64,000 nt of DNA from Sphingomonas sp. UNC305MFCol5.2 (GCF_000712135.1 NZ_JOOE01000004.1:374501-438500); one strand, 5' to 3'. Positions 50,646 through 59,906 are shown, counted from the first letter of the stretch. The notes: generated by a model not told the origin, from the sequence alone. Made by a program: numbers and translations.

Positions 50646-51689
50646 ATGACCACCCCGCCGATCCATGAACTCACCGATCGCGCGCGCGACGTGTTCCGGA
50701 TCGTCGTCGAATCCTATCTCGACAGCGGCGCGCCGGTGGGATCGCGCACGATCTCGAAGATCTCCGCGCTCAATCTGTCGCCCGCCTCGATCCGCAACGT
50801 CATGCAGGATCTTGAGGAAGCGGGCCTGCTCGCCGCGCCGCATACCAGCGCCGGGCGCATGCCCACCCAATCGGGCCTTCGCCTGTTCGTCGACGGGATG
50901 ATGCAGGCAAGTGCGCCTTCCGCCGAGGAGCGCGCCGCGATCGAATCGCGCGCGGGGCAGACCGGACCGATCGAGGAAGCGCTGGCGAGTACCACCGCGG
51001 CGCTCTCGGGCCTGTCGGCTTGTGCAGGGCTGGTGCTGGTCCCGAAGGCCGAGCCGGTACTGCGCCAGTTCGGTTTCGTGCCGCTGAGCCACGATCGCGC
51101 GCTTGCCGTGCTGGTCGGCGAAGACGGTTCGGTCGAGAATCGGGTGGTCGAGATCCCCGGCGGGATCGATCCCGCCTCGCTCCAGCAGGCGGCGAACTAC
51201 ATGAACGCGATGCTCGGCGGGCTGACGCTCGGCGAGGCGCGCGCACGGATCGAGCGCGACCTCGGTCTGCAGCGCGCGGCGCTCGACAGCGCGGCCGCGG
51301 CCCTGGTCGAGCGGGGCCTCGCGGTTTGGACCGAGGACGGCGATCGCCGCCCGGTGCTGATCGTGCGGGGGCAGGCGCGGCTCATCGACACCGCCGCGGC
51401 CGAGGATCTCGATCGCGTCCGCCAGTTGCTCGACGAGCTCGAGGGCAAGGAGGAGATCGCGCGGCTGCTCGACAGCGCGCGCGAAGGCGAGGCGACGCGC
51501 ATTTTCATTGGATCGGAAAACAAGCTTTTCGCGTTGTCGGGCTCGTCGGTGATCGCCAAGCCGGTGCGCGCGCTCGACGGGCGCGTGGTCGGCGTGGTCG
51601 GCGTGATCGGTCCCACGCGGTTGAACTATGCGCGTGTCGTGCCCATGGTGGATTTCACGGCGGCCACATTGGCCCGGTTATTAGCCTGA
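50646..51689 (+). CDS. hrcA: Heat-inducible transcription repressor HrcA
   Basis: 347 residues. N-terminal winged-helix (LTDRARDVFRIVVESYLDSGAPVGSRTISK, then LSPASIRNVMQDLEEAGLL and HTSAGRMPTQSGLRLFVD) binds CIRCE operators, and the C-terminal domain senses GroEL. Typical length. grpE follows 13 bases later, the common hrcA-grpE order in alphaproteobacteria. Confidence 0.97.
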   Translation: MTTPPIHELTDRARDVFRIVVESYLDSGAPVGSRTISKISALNLSPASIRNVMQDLEEAGLLAAPHTSAGRMPTQSGLRLFVDGMMQASAPSAEERAAIESRAGQTGPIEEALASTTAALSGLSACAGLVLVPKAEPVLRQFGFVPLSHDRALAVLVGEDGSVENRVVEIPGGIDPASLQQAANYMNAMLGGLTLGEARARIERDLGLQRAALDSAAAALVERGLAVWTEDGDRRPVLIVRGQARLIDTAAAEDLDRVRQLLDELEGKEEIARLLDSAREGEATRIFIGSENKLFALSGSSVIAKPVRALDGRVVGVVGVIGPTRLNYARVVPMVDFTAATLARLLA

Positions 51690-51702
51690 CGAACAGGGAA
51701 TC

Positions 51703-52269
51703 ATGTCGAACGAGAATGAGAAGATGAGCGCGGACGTGCAGGACGCGGAGACCAACCTTCGTGAGGAGACCGCAGAGGCGGCTCCGGAAGTGGCCGAGCA
51801 CGATCGCGCCGCAGAGCTGGAGGCGCAGCTCGCCGAGGCGCGCGCCGCGGTGCTCTATGCGCAGGCCGAGACGCAGAATGTCCGCCGCCGCGCCGAGAAG
51901 GAGGCGCAGGACGCCCGTGCGTATGCCGCGACTGCCTTTGCACGCGATATCCTGTCGGTGTCCGACAATCTGACGCGTGCCCTTGCGGCGATCCCTGCCG
52001 ATCTGCGCGAGGACGAGAAGCTCAAGGGGCTGGTCACCGGCCTCGAGGCTACGGGCCGCGAGATCGATTCGGTGTTCGCGCGCCACGGCATCTCGAAGAT
52101 CATCGCGGTCGGCGAGGCGCTCGATCCCAATCGCCACCAGGCGATGATGGAAGTCCCCTCCGCCGATGCCGAGCCCGGCACCGTCGTGCAGGAGATCCAG
52201 ACCGGCTATATGATCAAGGACCGACTGCTGCGTCCGGCGCTGGTCGGGGTGGCGAAGAAGCCGGACTGA
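51703..52269 (+). CDS. grpE: Nucleotide exchange factor GrpE
   Basis: 188 residues. Acidic, disordered N-terminus, long coiled coil (AELEAQLAEARAAVLYAQAETQNVRRRAEKE), then the beta-wing DnaK-binding domain with LNRHQAMMEVP-type DPNRHQAMMEVPSA and GYMIKDRLLRPALVGVAKKP. It releases ADP from DnaK. It is second in the hrcA-grpE pair. Confidence 0.97.
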   Translation: MSNENEKMSADVQDAETNLREETAEAAPEVAEHDRAAELEAQLAEARAAVLYAQAETQNVRRRAEKEAQDARAYAATAFARDILSVSDNLTRALAAIPADLREDEKLKGLVTGLEATGREIDSVFARHGISKIIAVGEALDPNRHQAMMEVPSADAEPGTVVQEIQTGYMIKDRLLRPALVGVAKKPD

Positions 52270-52310
52270 TCCGGCCTCCCGGCGGCTTTCATGAAGCTTT
52301 TTTAATTTGA
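52258..52310 (+). terminator. Possible terminator after grpE
   Basis: GCCGGA-CTGA-TCCGGC forms a 6-bp stem across the stop codon, and a second small hairpin (GCTT-TCATG-AAGC) is followed by TTTTTT. The second stem is short, so termination may be partial. Confidence 0.45.
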
Positions 52311-52498
52311 CCTTGCCGGGCGCGATCGCCACTTCGCGCCTGGGCACGCAGCCGCGCGCCTTTTCCGCAACGGTCCTCGAGAAGGGTCATGTCCAGCAAC
52401 GATCATAGTCGATCGACCGAGCCGTCCGAGGCCGTCGCGCTGAGCTGATCCGTCACCTCGCGCCGGCCCCGGGCGGCCGGTCGGCAGTGAGGTGTTTC

Positions 52499-52945
52499 AT
52501 GAACGCAGCTATCCGTTTCCTAGCAGACCTGCGCCGTATCGGCGCCGGCAGCGATCCCCATGCCCTGTTCGACGAGCGGCTGACCTTTGGTCAGAAGCTG
52601 GCCGACCGCGTCGCCGCCGTTGGCGGCTCGTGGGGCTTCATCATCGGCTTCGGCGTCTTCCTCGGCGCCTGGGCGATCCTCAACACCGTGATTCTGGCGG
52701 CGCACGCCTTCGATCCGTTTCCCTTCATCTTCCTCAATCTGATGCTGTCGATGCTCGCGGCATTGCAGGCGCCGGTGATCATGATGAGCCAGAACCGCCA
52801 GGCGGCGAAGGACCGGTTCGAGGCGCGGCTCGATTACGAGACCAACCAGCGCGCCGAGACCCAGATCGAGGCGCTGCACGACAAGATCGATACGCTGCGC
52901 GAGGAACTGGCCCGGCTCGCGGCGCAGCCGATGGGGCGAGGATAG
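52499..52945 (+). CDS. DUF1003-family membrane protein
   Basis: 148 residues. FGQKLADRVAAVGGSWGFIIGFGVFLGAWAILN with the following FPFIFLNLMLSMLAALQAPVIMMSQNRQAAKDR is the DUF1003 core: two membrane helices joined by a short loop. A C-terminal coiled coil (ETQIEALHDKIDTLREELARL) follows. Function unknown. Upstream, a 19-codon frame (MSSNDHSRSTEPSEAVALS, 52390-52449) could be a leader peptide, but there is little to support it. Confidence 0.85.
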   Translation: MNAAIRFLADLRRIGAGSDPHALFDERLTFGQKLADRVAAVGGSWGFIIGFGVFLGAWAILNTVILAAHAFDPFPFIFLNLMLSMLAALQAPVIMMSQNRQAAKDRFEARLDYETNQRAETQIEALHDKIDTLREELARLAAQPMGRG

Positions 52946-53026
52946 AAATTCGCTATTGCGGATCATTCGCATTAAACGCTAGAGGCTGGGTCGGCTCCCT
53001 GTCGGGCCGGCCTCAGCGGAGGTGAT

Positions 53027-53425
53027 ATGTACCAGTATCTCGATCGGACAATGCCCGAACTGGCGGCCGGCGACGCCTTGCTCGTCTGGGCGATGCGGCA
53101 ATGGGTCGGGGCGATACGCGGCGGGCGCTGCCCGTGCGCGGCACTCGGCCCCACCTTTGCCGAACGCCGGCTCGGCGCGATGCTGGCCGACTTCAACATC
53201 GCGATGATGCTGCTCGATCGCGAGGGCCATGCGCAGCTCCAGTTCCGCCCGGTCGGCTGCGGCCGGGTGAGCGACGACGAGGCGCTGCTGCTTTCGCTTC
53301 ATGCTGCGGCTGCGCGGGGTGAAGAAATCCTTGTCGGCAGAATCGCCGAAGCGCTGGTAAAGCCCGCCGCGCAACGCTCGCTCCAGTTCGCCGCCGGCCG
53401 CATCGCGCTTTTCATGGCGGGCTGA
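53027..53425 (+). CDS. Hypothetical protein (132 aa)
   Basis: Preceded by CGGAGGTGAT, an ideal ribosome-binding site. The sequence begins MYQYLDRTMPELAAGDALLVWAMR and contains GRCPCAALGPTFAERRLGAMLADFNIAMMLLDR and a helical C-terminus. It has a CPC pair but no complete metal motif. Mostly alpha-helical and cytosolic. It is 34 bases upstream of fpr. No function recognised. Confidence 0.7.
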   Translation: MYQYLDRTMPELAAGDALLVWAMRQWVGAIRGGRCPCAALGPTFAERRLGAMLADFNIAMMLLDREGHAQLQFRPVGCGRVSDDEALLLSLHAAAARGEEILVGRIAEALVKPAAQRSLQFAAGRIALFMAG

Positions 53426-53459
53426 GCGCCGCCTTCACCATTTCGACCAGGACCTACGA

Positions 53460-54275
53460 ATGAACATGCATGCCCGTCCGCCGCAGCTGCTCCCCGAGCA
53501 TGCCGCCTTCCAGACCTGCCAGGTGCGGTGGGTGCGGCATTGGAACGAGCATCTGTTCAGCTTCGCGCTCGAGCGCCCGGCGAGCTTCCGCTTCCGTTCG
53601 GGCGAGTTCGTGATGCTCGGCCTCGAAGGCGAGGGCAAGCCGCTGATGCGTGCCTATTCGATCGCCAGCCCGACCTGGTCCGACGAGCTCGAATTCCTGT
53701 CGATCAAGGTGCCCGAGGGTCCGCTCACTTCGCGGCTCCAGACGATCCGCGAGGGCGACCAGCTCTATCTCGGCAAGAAGCCCACCGGCACGCTCGTCTC
53801 CGACGCGCTGCTGCCCGGCCGCCGGCTGTTCATGCTCTCGACCGGGACCGGCCTCGCACCGTTCCTCAGTATCGCGCGCGATCCCGATATCTATGACGCG
53901 TTCGGCCAGATCGTGATCGTCCACAGCACGCGCCGGGTGAGCGACCTCGCTTATCATGACGAGCTCACCGCGCAGCTGGCCGGCGATCCGCTGGTCGCGG
54001 ACCAGGCGCTGCTCCAGTTCCATTATATCCCGACGGTCACGCGCGAACCGTTCCGCACCACCGGGCGGATCGGCCAGCTGATCGAGGACGGCTGGCTGTT
54101 CCAGCCGCCGGTCGCGGGCGACCGCGCGCTCAACCCGGAGACGGATCGCGTGATGCTGTGCGGCAGCAGCGAGATGATCAAGGATTTCTCGGCGATGCTC
54201 GAGCGCCACGGTTTCCACGAAGGTTCGAACGCCAATCCCGGCACCTTCGTGGTCGAACGCGCCTTTGTGGGCTGA
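53460..54275 (+). CDS. fpr: Ferredoxin--NADP+ reductase
   Basis: 271 residues. FAD-binding RAYSIASP near residue 65, NADP-binding LSTGTGLAPFLSIARDP, the MLCGSSEMIKDF motif and the C-terminal FVVERAFVG whose end stacks on the flavin. It transfers electrons between NADPH and ferredoxin or flavodoxin and often acts in oxidative-stress defence. It might supply the ferredoxin at 39.5 kb. Subclass I (bacterial) length. Confidence 0.95.
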   Translation: MNMHARPPQLLPEHAAFQTCQVRWVRHWNEHLFSFALERPASFRFRSGEFVMLGLEGEGKPLMRAYSIASPTWSDELEFLSIKVPEGPLTSRLQTIREGDQLYLGKKPTGTLVSDALLPGRRLFMLSTGTGLAPFLSIARDPDIYDAFGQIVIVHSTRRVSDLAYHDELTAQLAGDPLVADQALLQFHYIPTVTREPFRTTGRIGQLIEDGWLFQPPVAGDRALNPETDRVMLCGSSEMIKDFSAMLERHGFHEGSNANPGTFVVERAFVG

Positions 54276-54285
54276 TGCCTCGGTA

Positions 54286-54424
54286 CTCCCCCTCCCTCCT
54301 AGGGAGGGGGTTGGGGGTGGGTAGAAAGGGTCGGGCCCGATGCCCGGCCTTTTCTTCGTTCCACCCATCTCGTAGGGCTCGCTGTGCTCGCACCCACCCC
54401 CAGCCCCTCCCTTGCAGGGAAGGG
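54286..54424. repeat. Intergenic inverted repeat before glnD
   Basis: CCCCCTCCCTCCTAGGGAGGGGG is itself palindromic. The outer TTGGGGGTGGGTAGAAAGG and CACCCACCCCCAGCCCC segments pair across the element. It ends in CCCTTGCAGGGAAGGG. Another member of the G/C-rich palindrome class, between fpr and glnD. Confidence 0.72.
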
Positions 54425-54473
54425 AGCTTCAAGGGCAGGTGACGCCGACGGCACAAGCCCCTATCTCCGCCCC

Positions 54474-57221
54474 ATGTCTTCGCGCTTCGATTCCGTCCCG
54501 CACCGCCGCGCATTGATCGATCGGCGGGCCGTTGCCGAACGGCTCGCCGCGATCGAGGCGTCCGATCCCACTGCGCTGCGCCGCGCCGCGACCGTCGAAC
54601 TGAAGGCGGCGCTGGATGCGGGTCAGGGGGAGATTGCCCGGCGGTTGCGCGAACACCCTTCGCGCGGGCACGAAATGGCGGCGGCGGGGGCGTTCCTGAT
54701 CGATCAGTTGCTCCGCCTGCTGTGGGATTTCACGATTGAGCGGCTGCACCCCAACCACAATCCCAGCGCCGGCGAGCGGCTGACGCTGATCGCGGTCGGC
54801 GGCTATGGCCGCGGCGAGATGGCGCCGCATTCGGACATCGACATCGGTTTCCTGACGCCGTGGAAGGTCACCGGCTGGTGCGAGCAGGTCATCGAATCGA
54901 TGCTCTATTCGCTGTGGGACATGCAGCTGAAGGTCGGGCATTCGTCGCGCTCGCTCGACGACATGATCCGCCAGGCCAAGGCCGATGTGACGGTGCGCAC
55001 CGCCTTGCTCGAGGCGCGCTATGTGTGGGGCGATACCGCGCTGTACGACGAGGCGGCGCAGCGCTTCAAGGTCGAGATCCAGGCCGATACGGCGCGCGAT
55101 TTCATCGCCCAGAAGCTCGCCGAGCGCGATGCGCGGCACAAGCGCATGGGCGACAGCCGCTACGTGGTCGAGCCCAACGTCAAGGAAGGCAAAGGCGGCC
55201 TGCGCGATCTCCACGCGCTCTTCTGGATCGGCAAATACGCGTACAATGTCCGCGAGCCCGCCGAACTGGTCGAGGCGGGGCTGCTCACGCCCCACGAATA
55301 TCGCCAGTTCCGCCGCGCCGAGAATTTCCTCTGGGCGGTGCGCTGCCAGCTCCACACGCTCACCGGCCGCGCCGAGGACCGGCTGACCTTCGACGTCCAG
55401 CCCGAGATCGCCGAGCGGATGCGCTATGCCGACCGCCCCGGCAAATCCAAGGTCGAGCGCTTCATGCATTTCTACTTCCTTCAGGCGAAGGTGGTGGGCG
55501 ATCTGACCGGGGTGTTCCTTGCGCATCTCGACGAGAAATTCGCGGCGCGAGGCTCGCGCTTCGGCTTTCCGCGGCTGTTCAAGAGCCCCCGAAAACTCCA
55601 CGGCTTCACGCTCGAGCGCAGCCGGCTGGCGATCCCGCGCGACAATTTCTTCCAGGAAGATCCGGTCCGGCTGATCGAGATCTTCCAGCTCGCCGATCTC
55701 CACGGCCTCGAGATCCATCCCACCGCGATGCGCGCCGCCACGCGCGACGCGCGGCTGGTCGACGATGTCCGGGACGATCCGCGCGCCAACGCACTGTTCC
55801 TCGACGTGCTGACATCGCCGCGCACGCCCGAGCTGGTGCTCCGCTGGATGAACGAGGCGGCGGTGTTCGGCCGTTTCGTGCCCGATTTCGGCCGCGTCGT
55901 CGCGCAGATGCAGTTCGACATGTACCATCACTATACGGTCGACGAGCATTCGATCCGCGCGATCGGGCTGCTCAACCAGATCGAGAAAGGCGAGCTCAAG
56001 GAAGACCATCCGCTCGCCACCGGCATCTTCGAGCAGATCATTTCGCGCCGCGCCTTGTTCGTCGCTGTGCTGCTCCACGACATCGCCAAGGGCCGGGGCG
56101 GCGATCACTCGGTGCTGGGCGCCGAAGTCGCCGAACGGCTGTGCCCGCGCCTCGGACTGAGCCCCGCCGAGACCGAGACGGTGGCGTGGCTGGTGCGCTG
56201 GCATCTGCTGATGTCGGCGACTGCGTTCAAGCGTGACCTCAGCGACTTCAAGACGATCCTCGATTTCGCCGAGAATGTGCAGAGCCCCGAACGGTTGCGC
56301 ATGCTGTTGATCCTGACGATCGTCGATATCCGTGCGGTCGGCCCCGGCGTCTGGAACAGCTGGAAGCGCCAGCTTCTCACCAATCTGTTCGACTCCGCCG
56401 AGGAGGTGCTTCGCCTCGGCCACAAGCAGAAGGGCCGCAGCGAGCGCATCGCCGCCAAGCAGGAGGACCTCGCGGCGATCCTCGGCTGGACCGGCGAGCG
56501 CATGGCCGCGCTCAAGAAGAGGCTGACCGAGCCATACTGGATCGCCGAGCCCCTCGACGTGCTCGAACGCAATGCCCGCCAGATCGACGCGGCGGGCGAT
56601 CAGCAGCTTTCGATCGAGGCGCAGGTCTATCCCGATCGCGGCGCGACTTTGGTGACGGTCTATGCCTCGGACCATCCCGGGCTGTTCTATCGCATCGCCG
56701 GCGCGATCCATGTCGCGGGCGGCAACATCATCGACGCGCGCATCCACACCACGCGCGACGGCATGGCGCTCGACAATTTCCTCGTCCAGGATCCGCTCGG
56801 CCGCCCGTTCGACGAGGAGGCGCGGCTCAACCGGATCAAGGCGAGCATCGCCGATTCGCTCGCCAATCGTTCGAAGCTGCAGGAACGCCTCAAGACCCGC
56901 CCGCTGTCGCGCCCGCGTGCCGATGCATTCCCGATCGAGCCCAATGTGCTGATCGACAACAAGGCGTCGAACCGCTTCACCGTGATCGAAGTCAACGCCC
57001 GCGATCGCCCGGCCCTGCTGTGCCACCTTGCCTTCGCATTGTTCCAGTCGAAGGTGACGATCCATTCGTCGCATGTCGCGACCTATGGCGAGCGCGCGGT
57101 CGACACCTTCTACCTGACCGATCTGATCGGTGATAAGATCGAGAGCGCGGCACGATTGAAGACGATCGAGCGCCGCCTGCTCGAAGCCGCGGCGGGGCAG
57201 GACATCGCCCAGGCCGCCTGA
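54474..57221 (+). CDS. glnD: [Protein-PII] uridylyltransferase / uridylyl-removing enzyme
   Basis: 915 residues. N-terminal nucleotidyltransferase domain with VGGYGRGEMAPHSDIDIGF, the GlnD-linker region (VKEGKGGLRDLHALFWIGKY), a HD phosphohydrolase domain (VLLHDIAKGRGGDHSVLGAEVAE), and two C-terminal ACT domains (TLVTVYASDHPGLFYRIAGA; TVIEVNARDRPALLCHLAFA). It senses glutamine and modifies PII to control nitrogen assimilation. The start MSSRFDS was preferred over a frame extension through the repeat. Confidence 0.96.
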   Translation: MSSRFDSVPHRRALIDRRAVAERLAAIEASDPTALRRAATVELKAALDAGQGEIARRLREHPSRGHEMAAAGAFLIDQLLRLLWDFTIERLHPNHNPSAGERLTLIAVGGYGRGEMAPHSDIDIGFLTPWKVTGWCEQVIESMLYSLWDMQLKVGHSSRSLDDMIRQAKADVTVRTALLEARYVWGDTALYDEAAQRFKVEIQADTARDFIAQKLAERDARHKRMGDSRYVVEPNVKEGKGGLRDLHALFWIGKYAYNVREPAELVEAGLLTPHEYRQFRRAENFLWAVRCQLHTLTGRAEDRLTFDVQPEIAERMRYADRPGKSKVERFMHFYFLQAKVVGDLTGVFLAHLDEKFAARGSRFGFPRLFKSPRKLHGFTLERSRLAIPRDNFFQEDPVRLIEIFQLADLHGLEIHPTAMRAATRDARLVDDVRDDPRANALFLDVLTSPRTPELVLRWMNEAAVFGRFVPDFGRVVAQMQFDMYHHYTVDEHSIRAIGLLNQIEKGELKEDHPLATGIFEQIISRRALFVAVLLHDIAKGRGGDHSVLGAEVAERLCPRLGLSPAETETVAWLVRWHLLMSATAFKRDLSDFKTILDFAENVQSPERLRMLLILTIVDIRAVGPGVWNSWKRQLLTNLFDSAEEVLRLGHKQKGRSERIAAKQEDLAAILGWTGERMAALKKRLTEPYWIAEPLDVLERNARQIDAAGDQQLSIEAQVYPDRGATLVTVYASDHPGLFYRIAGAIHVAGGNIIDARIHTTRDGMALDNFLVQDPLGRPFDEEARLNRIKASIADSLANRSKLQERLKTRPLSRPRADAFPIEPNVLIDNKASNRFTVIEVNARDRPALLCHLAFALFQSKVTIHSSHVATYGERAVDTFYLTDLIGDKIESAARLKTIERRLLEAAAGQDIAQAA

Positions 57222-57236
57222 CGAAAGGGGACATGC

Positions 57237-57620
57237 ATGCCGGTGATCGGATTGGGCGGTTTCTTCTTCCGCGCGCAGGATCCTGAAGCGCTGACGATTT
57301 GGTACCGCGAGACGCTGGGCGTGGGCGGCGGCTGCGGCAAGGACGAGCAGGGGCAGTCGAGCGACTGGTTCTGGTATCCCGAGCCCGGCCCGGTGGTGTT
57401 CGCGCCGTTCAAGGCGACCACCGATTATTTCGCCCCGGACAAGAGCTGCATGCTCAACCTGCGCGTCCGCGACCTCGACGGGCTGCTCGAACAGCTCAAC
57501 GCGCTGGGGATCGAGATCACCACCAAGGACGAATGGGACACGCCGGAGACGGGCCGCTTCGCGCGGATCCACGATCCGGAGGGCAATCCGATCGAGCTTT
57601 GGGAACCGCCGGCGGCGTGA
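57237..57620 (+). CDS. VOC-family (glyoxalase/dioxygenase fold) protein
   Basis: 127 residues, two beta-alpha-beta-beta-beta units. GLGGFFFRAQDPEALTIWYRETLGV at the N-terminus and RFARIHDPEGNPIELWEPP at the end (metal-ligand Glu) are typical of glyoxalase-like proteins. GAAAGGGG precedes the start. The substrate is unknown. It lies 15 bases after glnD and may be cotranscribed. Confidence 0.9.
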   Translation: MPVIGLGGFFFRAQDPEALTIWYRETLGVGGGCGKDEQGQSSDWFWYPEPGPVVFAPFKATTDYFAPDKSCMLNLRVRDLDGLLEQLNALGIEITTKDEWDTPETGRFARIHDPEGNPIELWEPPAA

Positions 57621-57656
57621 GGGCACAGGCGCGCGGCGGGGATATTTCCCTGGCGG

Positions 57657-58028
57657 TTGACTCAGGCGAAGCTGATGCACTTTGTTGTCGGGTCAGCGAA
57701 ACCCCGAGGTCCCGTGGCAAACGATTTCCCCCATGGCACTGTCCACCAGGCAGGTGACGACCTGCAGGCAGCAGTTCGAGCGGATCCCAAGGTCCTTGCC
57801 CTGTGGGAAAGCCTGACGCCGCTTGGCCGGAATGAATTCATCTGCTGGGTCGACGATGCGAAACAGCCAGCAACCCGCCAACGTCGCATCGAGCGAACCC
57901 GTGAAGAATTGATGGAGGGGAAGAAGCGGCCCTGCTGCTGGGCGGGTTGCATCCACCGCACCGACAAGGCGCCAAGCCGATGGCAACAGGCGGTCCTGAT
58001 CGATCAGAAGGGACAGAATCGCCCCTAG
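57657..58028 (+). CDS. YdeI/OmpD-associated-like protein
   Basis: Up to 123 residues. The C-terminal pattern LWESLTPLGRNEFICWVDDAKQPATRQRRIERTREELMEGKKRPCCWAGC matches the YdeI/OmpD-associated family, linked in some bacteria to bacteriocin or antimicrobial-peptide tolerance. The reading starts at TTG (57657), and the ATG at 57675 is an alternative. The N-terminal half of longer family members is missing, so this is the short form. Cytosolic. Confidence 0.75.
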   Translation: MTQAKLMHFVVGSAKPRGPVANDFPHGTVHQAGDDLQAAVRADPKVLALWESLTPLGRNEFICWVDDAKQPATRQRRIERTREELMEGKKRPCCWAGCIHRTDKAPSRWQQAVLIDQKGQNRP

Positions 58029-58113
58029 GTTGAGGACTCCGTCACCCAGGCCCTGAGCCGGGGTCCCGCTGCCTTCAGGCCGAGCAGAAGAAGCAGTAAG
58101 AGCGTCAACGCTC
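58029..58113. repeat. Half copy of family B palindrome plus a 15-bp hairpin arm
   Basis: TAGGTTGAGGACT followed by CCGTCACCCAGGCCCTGAGCCGGGGTCCCGCTG repeats the left half of the element at 34123-34251. It ends in AAGCAGTAAGAGCGT (58091-58105), whose exact reverse complement at 58108-58122 overlaps the GH16 remnant's last codons. Confidence 0.65.
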
Positions 58114-58260
58114 TTACTGCTTCCGCCAGATTCGCAGGTTATCGACTTCCATCTTCGGCGGGAAGGCGGCGTCGTCGTTTCCGTCCTGGCTGCCCTGGCC
58201 GTCGACCGCGAGTTTGAGGATCAGATATTGCGGGCTGGCGGAGGGCTAGGGCGTATCGAC
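58114..58260 (-). pseudogene. Remnant of a GH16 glucanase gene (C-terminal end)
   Basis: The minus strand reads SPQYLILKLAVDGQGSQD, then NDDAAFPPKMEVDNLRIWRKQ and a stop. This closely parallels the end of the intact GH16 protein encoded at 61607-62470 ([18 protein letters not shown], then [20 protein letters not shown]). The codon for the tryptophan before this stretch is TAG here, and nothing upstream matches. It is about 45 codons of a decayed paralogue. Confidence 0.82.
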
Positions 58261-58425
58261 ATTCGAACGACTCCCCTCCTCTCCCTGTGGGAGAGGTGAC
58301 GAAGCTTGGCACCCCGGCTTTCGCCGGGGCTAGCGTAGTTGGGTGAGGGTGTCCTGTCATTGAGAGATGAGCAGGTTCAGACTGCCCCGCGATAAGCCCT
58401 AGGTCGCGGGGGCGCCTGACGCCGC
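58261..58425. repeat. G/C palindromes downstream of the Gfo/Idh gene
   Basis: CTCCTCTCCCTGTGGGAGAGG, a hairpin, is followed by CACCCCGGCTTTCGCCGGGG, a second, and TTGGGTGAGGGTGTCCTGTC. These are fragments of the intergenic palindrome class seen elsewhere in the window. No gene is apparent. Confidence 0.6.
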
Positions 58426-59751
58426 TTACGCCGGCAGGCGGTAAGGTGCGCGGTAGCGGGGCGTGATCAGGGCGTTGGCCTCGGCATCGTCCTTGAACTG
58501 GCCCGCCGCGGCGTTCCAATGGACCTTGCGGCCGGTACGCCAGGCGACATTGCCCATCTGACAGACGATGGCCGTGTTGGCCGCCGATTCGATGGGGCAA
58601 GCGGGCGTGCGTGCGCGATCCTTCACACAGGCGATGAAGTTCGCCGTGTGCCGATCGAGCCCGTTGTCCGAAGCCTTGGTGACGGGAATTTCCGGGGTCA
58701 GTGCCTTGCCGTTGCTCGTCTCCGGCGAGACCCACCATTTGCCGCGGTCCACCACCAGCGTGCCGGTCTCGCCCACGAAGGCCACGCCATGGTCACCGCC
58801 GCCGAAGGGGCCGTTGCTGATGCCGACCGCATGCTCCCATTCCACCGAATAATTGCCGAAGTCGAAGATGGCGGTCTGGGTGTCCGGAGTCTCCATGGCC
58901 GAGTCCGGATAGCCATAGGCACCGCCCAGCGAGCTGACGGAGTTCGGCGCCTGGGCCTTCATGCCCAGCAAGGCGATGTCCATCAGGTGGACGCCCCAAT
59001 CGGTCATCAGGCCGCCGGCATAGTCCCAATACCAGCGCCAGCTGAAGTGGAAGCGGTTGGGATTGAAGGGACGCAGGCGCGCCGGGCCGAGCCAGCGGTC
59101 ATAGTCGACGCCCGGAGGCGCCGCCTGGTCGGGCTGCGGAGCGACGTTCTTCATCCAGCCCATATAGGCCCAGGCCTTGACCTTCCGTACCCGGCCGATG
59201 CCGCCGGAATGGACATGGGCGATGGCGTCGGCCCAATGCTGGTTGCTGCGTTGCCATTGGCCGACCTGGACCACGCGGTTGTGGCGCTGCTTGGCGGCTA
59301 CCATCGCGCGGCACTCGGCGATCGAGTTGCCGAGCGGCTTTTCGCAATAGGCGTCCTTGCCCGCCGACATGGCATCGGTGAGCTGGAGCGCGTGCCAGTG
59401 ATCGGGCGTGGCGATGATCACCGCGTCCACCGACTTGTCGTCGAGCATGCGGCGATAGTCGTCGTAAAGCCGCGGCGTGCGGCCGGAGGCCTTTTGCAGC
59501 TCGGTACCGCGGCCGGTAAGGACCGTGGCGTCCACGTCGCAGAGGGCGACAGGGGTGACGTCGGCCCCTTTCATCATCGCCGTGAGGTTCGCCCAGCCCA
59601 TGCCCTTGCAGCCGATCAGGCCTACCTGGACCTTGTCGTTGGCGGAGACGCGGCGGCGCCGGGCGAAGGCCTCGCCGAGCGGCGTCACGGTAGCGGCCGA
59701 GGCAGCAAGACCGCCAACGAGGAGGGTGCGGCGATCGAAGCTGGCGGTCAT
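58426..59751 (-). CDS. Gfo/Idh/MocA-family oxidoreductase with Tat signal
   Basis: 441 residues. N-terminal twin-arginine-like signal (FDRRTLLVGGLAASAATVTPLG). Rossmann NAD(P) domain KVQVGLIGCKGMGWANL, then ATPDHWHALQLTDAMSAGKDAYCEKPLGNSIAECRAM, whose EKP lysine is catalytic. The C-terminal domain has WYWDYAGGLMTDWGVHLMDIA. Exported members of this family oxidise or rearrange glycosides in the periplasm. Located near GH16 and an AraC regulator, it fits a glucan-use locus. Confidence 0.9.
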   Translation of the reverse strand: MTASFDRRTLLVGGLAASAATVTPLGEAFARRRRVSANDKVQVGLIGCKGMGWANLTAMMKGADVTPVALCDVDATVLTGRGTELQKASGRTPRLYDDYRRMLDDKSVDAVIIATPDHWHALQLTDAMSAGKDAYCEKPLGNSIAECRAMVAAKQRHNRVVQVGQWQRSNQHWADAIAHVHSGGIGRVRKVKAWAYMGWMKNVAPQPDQAAPPGVDYDRWLGPARLRPFNPNRFHFSWRWYWDYAGGLMTDWGVHLMDIALLGMKAQAPNSVSSLGGAYGYPDSAMETPDTQTAIFDFGNYSVEWEHAVGISNGPFGGGDHGVAFVGETGTLVVDRGKWWVSPETSNGKALTPEIPVTKASDNGLDRHTANFIACVKDRARTPACPIESAANTAIVCQMGNVAWRTGRKVHWNAAAGQFKDDAEANALITPRYRAPYRLPA

Positions 59752-59906
59752 ATTGGTTCCCCTCCTGATTATTGTGCCGGCCTTGGTAGCGCTAAAATGC
59801 CCAGTCGCAAGGGTGCAAAACGTCTATTACCGGACGAACTGAATGATAGCATTCCAGTCCACCGTCCGCTCATGTTGAGGCCTCGACCGGCGGCCGCCTG
59901 GCGGCA

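Noticed and set aside
52390..52449. 19-codon leader peptide before the DUF1003 gene
   Set aside because: The Shine-Dalgarno is too close to the ATG, and there is no attenuator structure or regulatory codon run.
54429..57680. 1083-codon minus-strand frame
   Set aside because: Antisense to glnD and the VOC gene, both with diagnostic motifs on the + strand.
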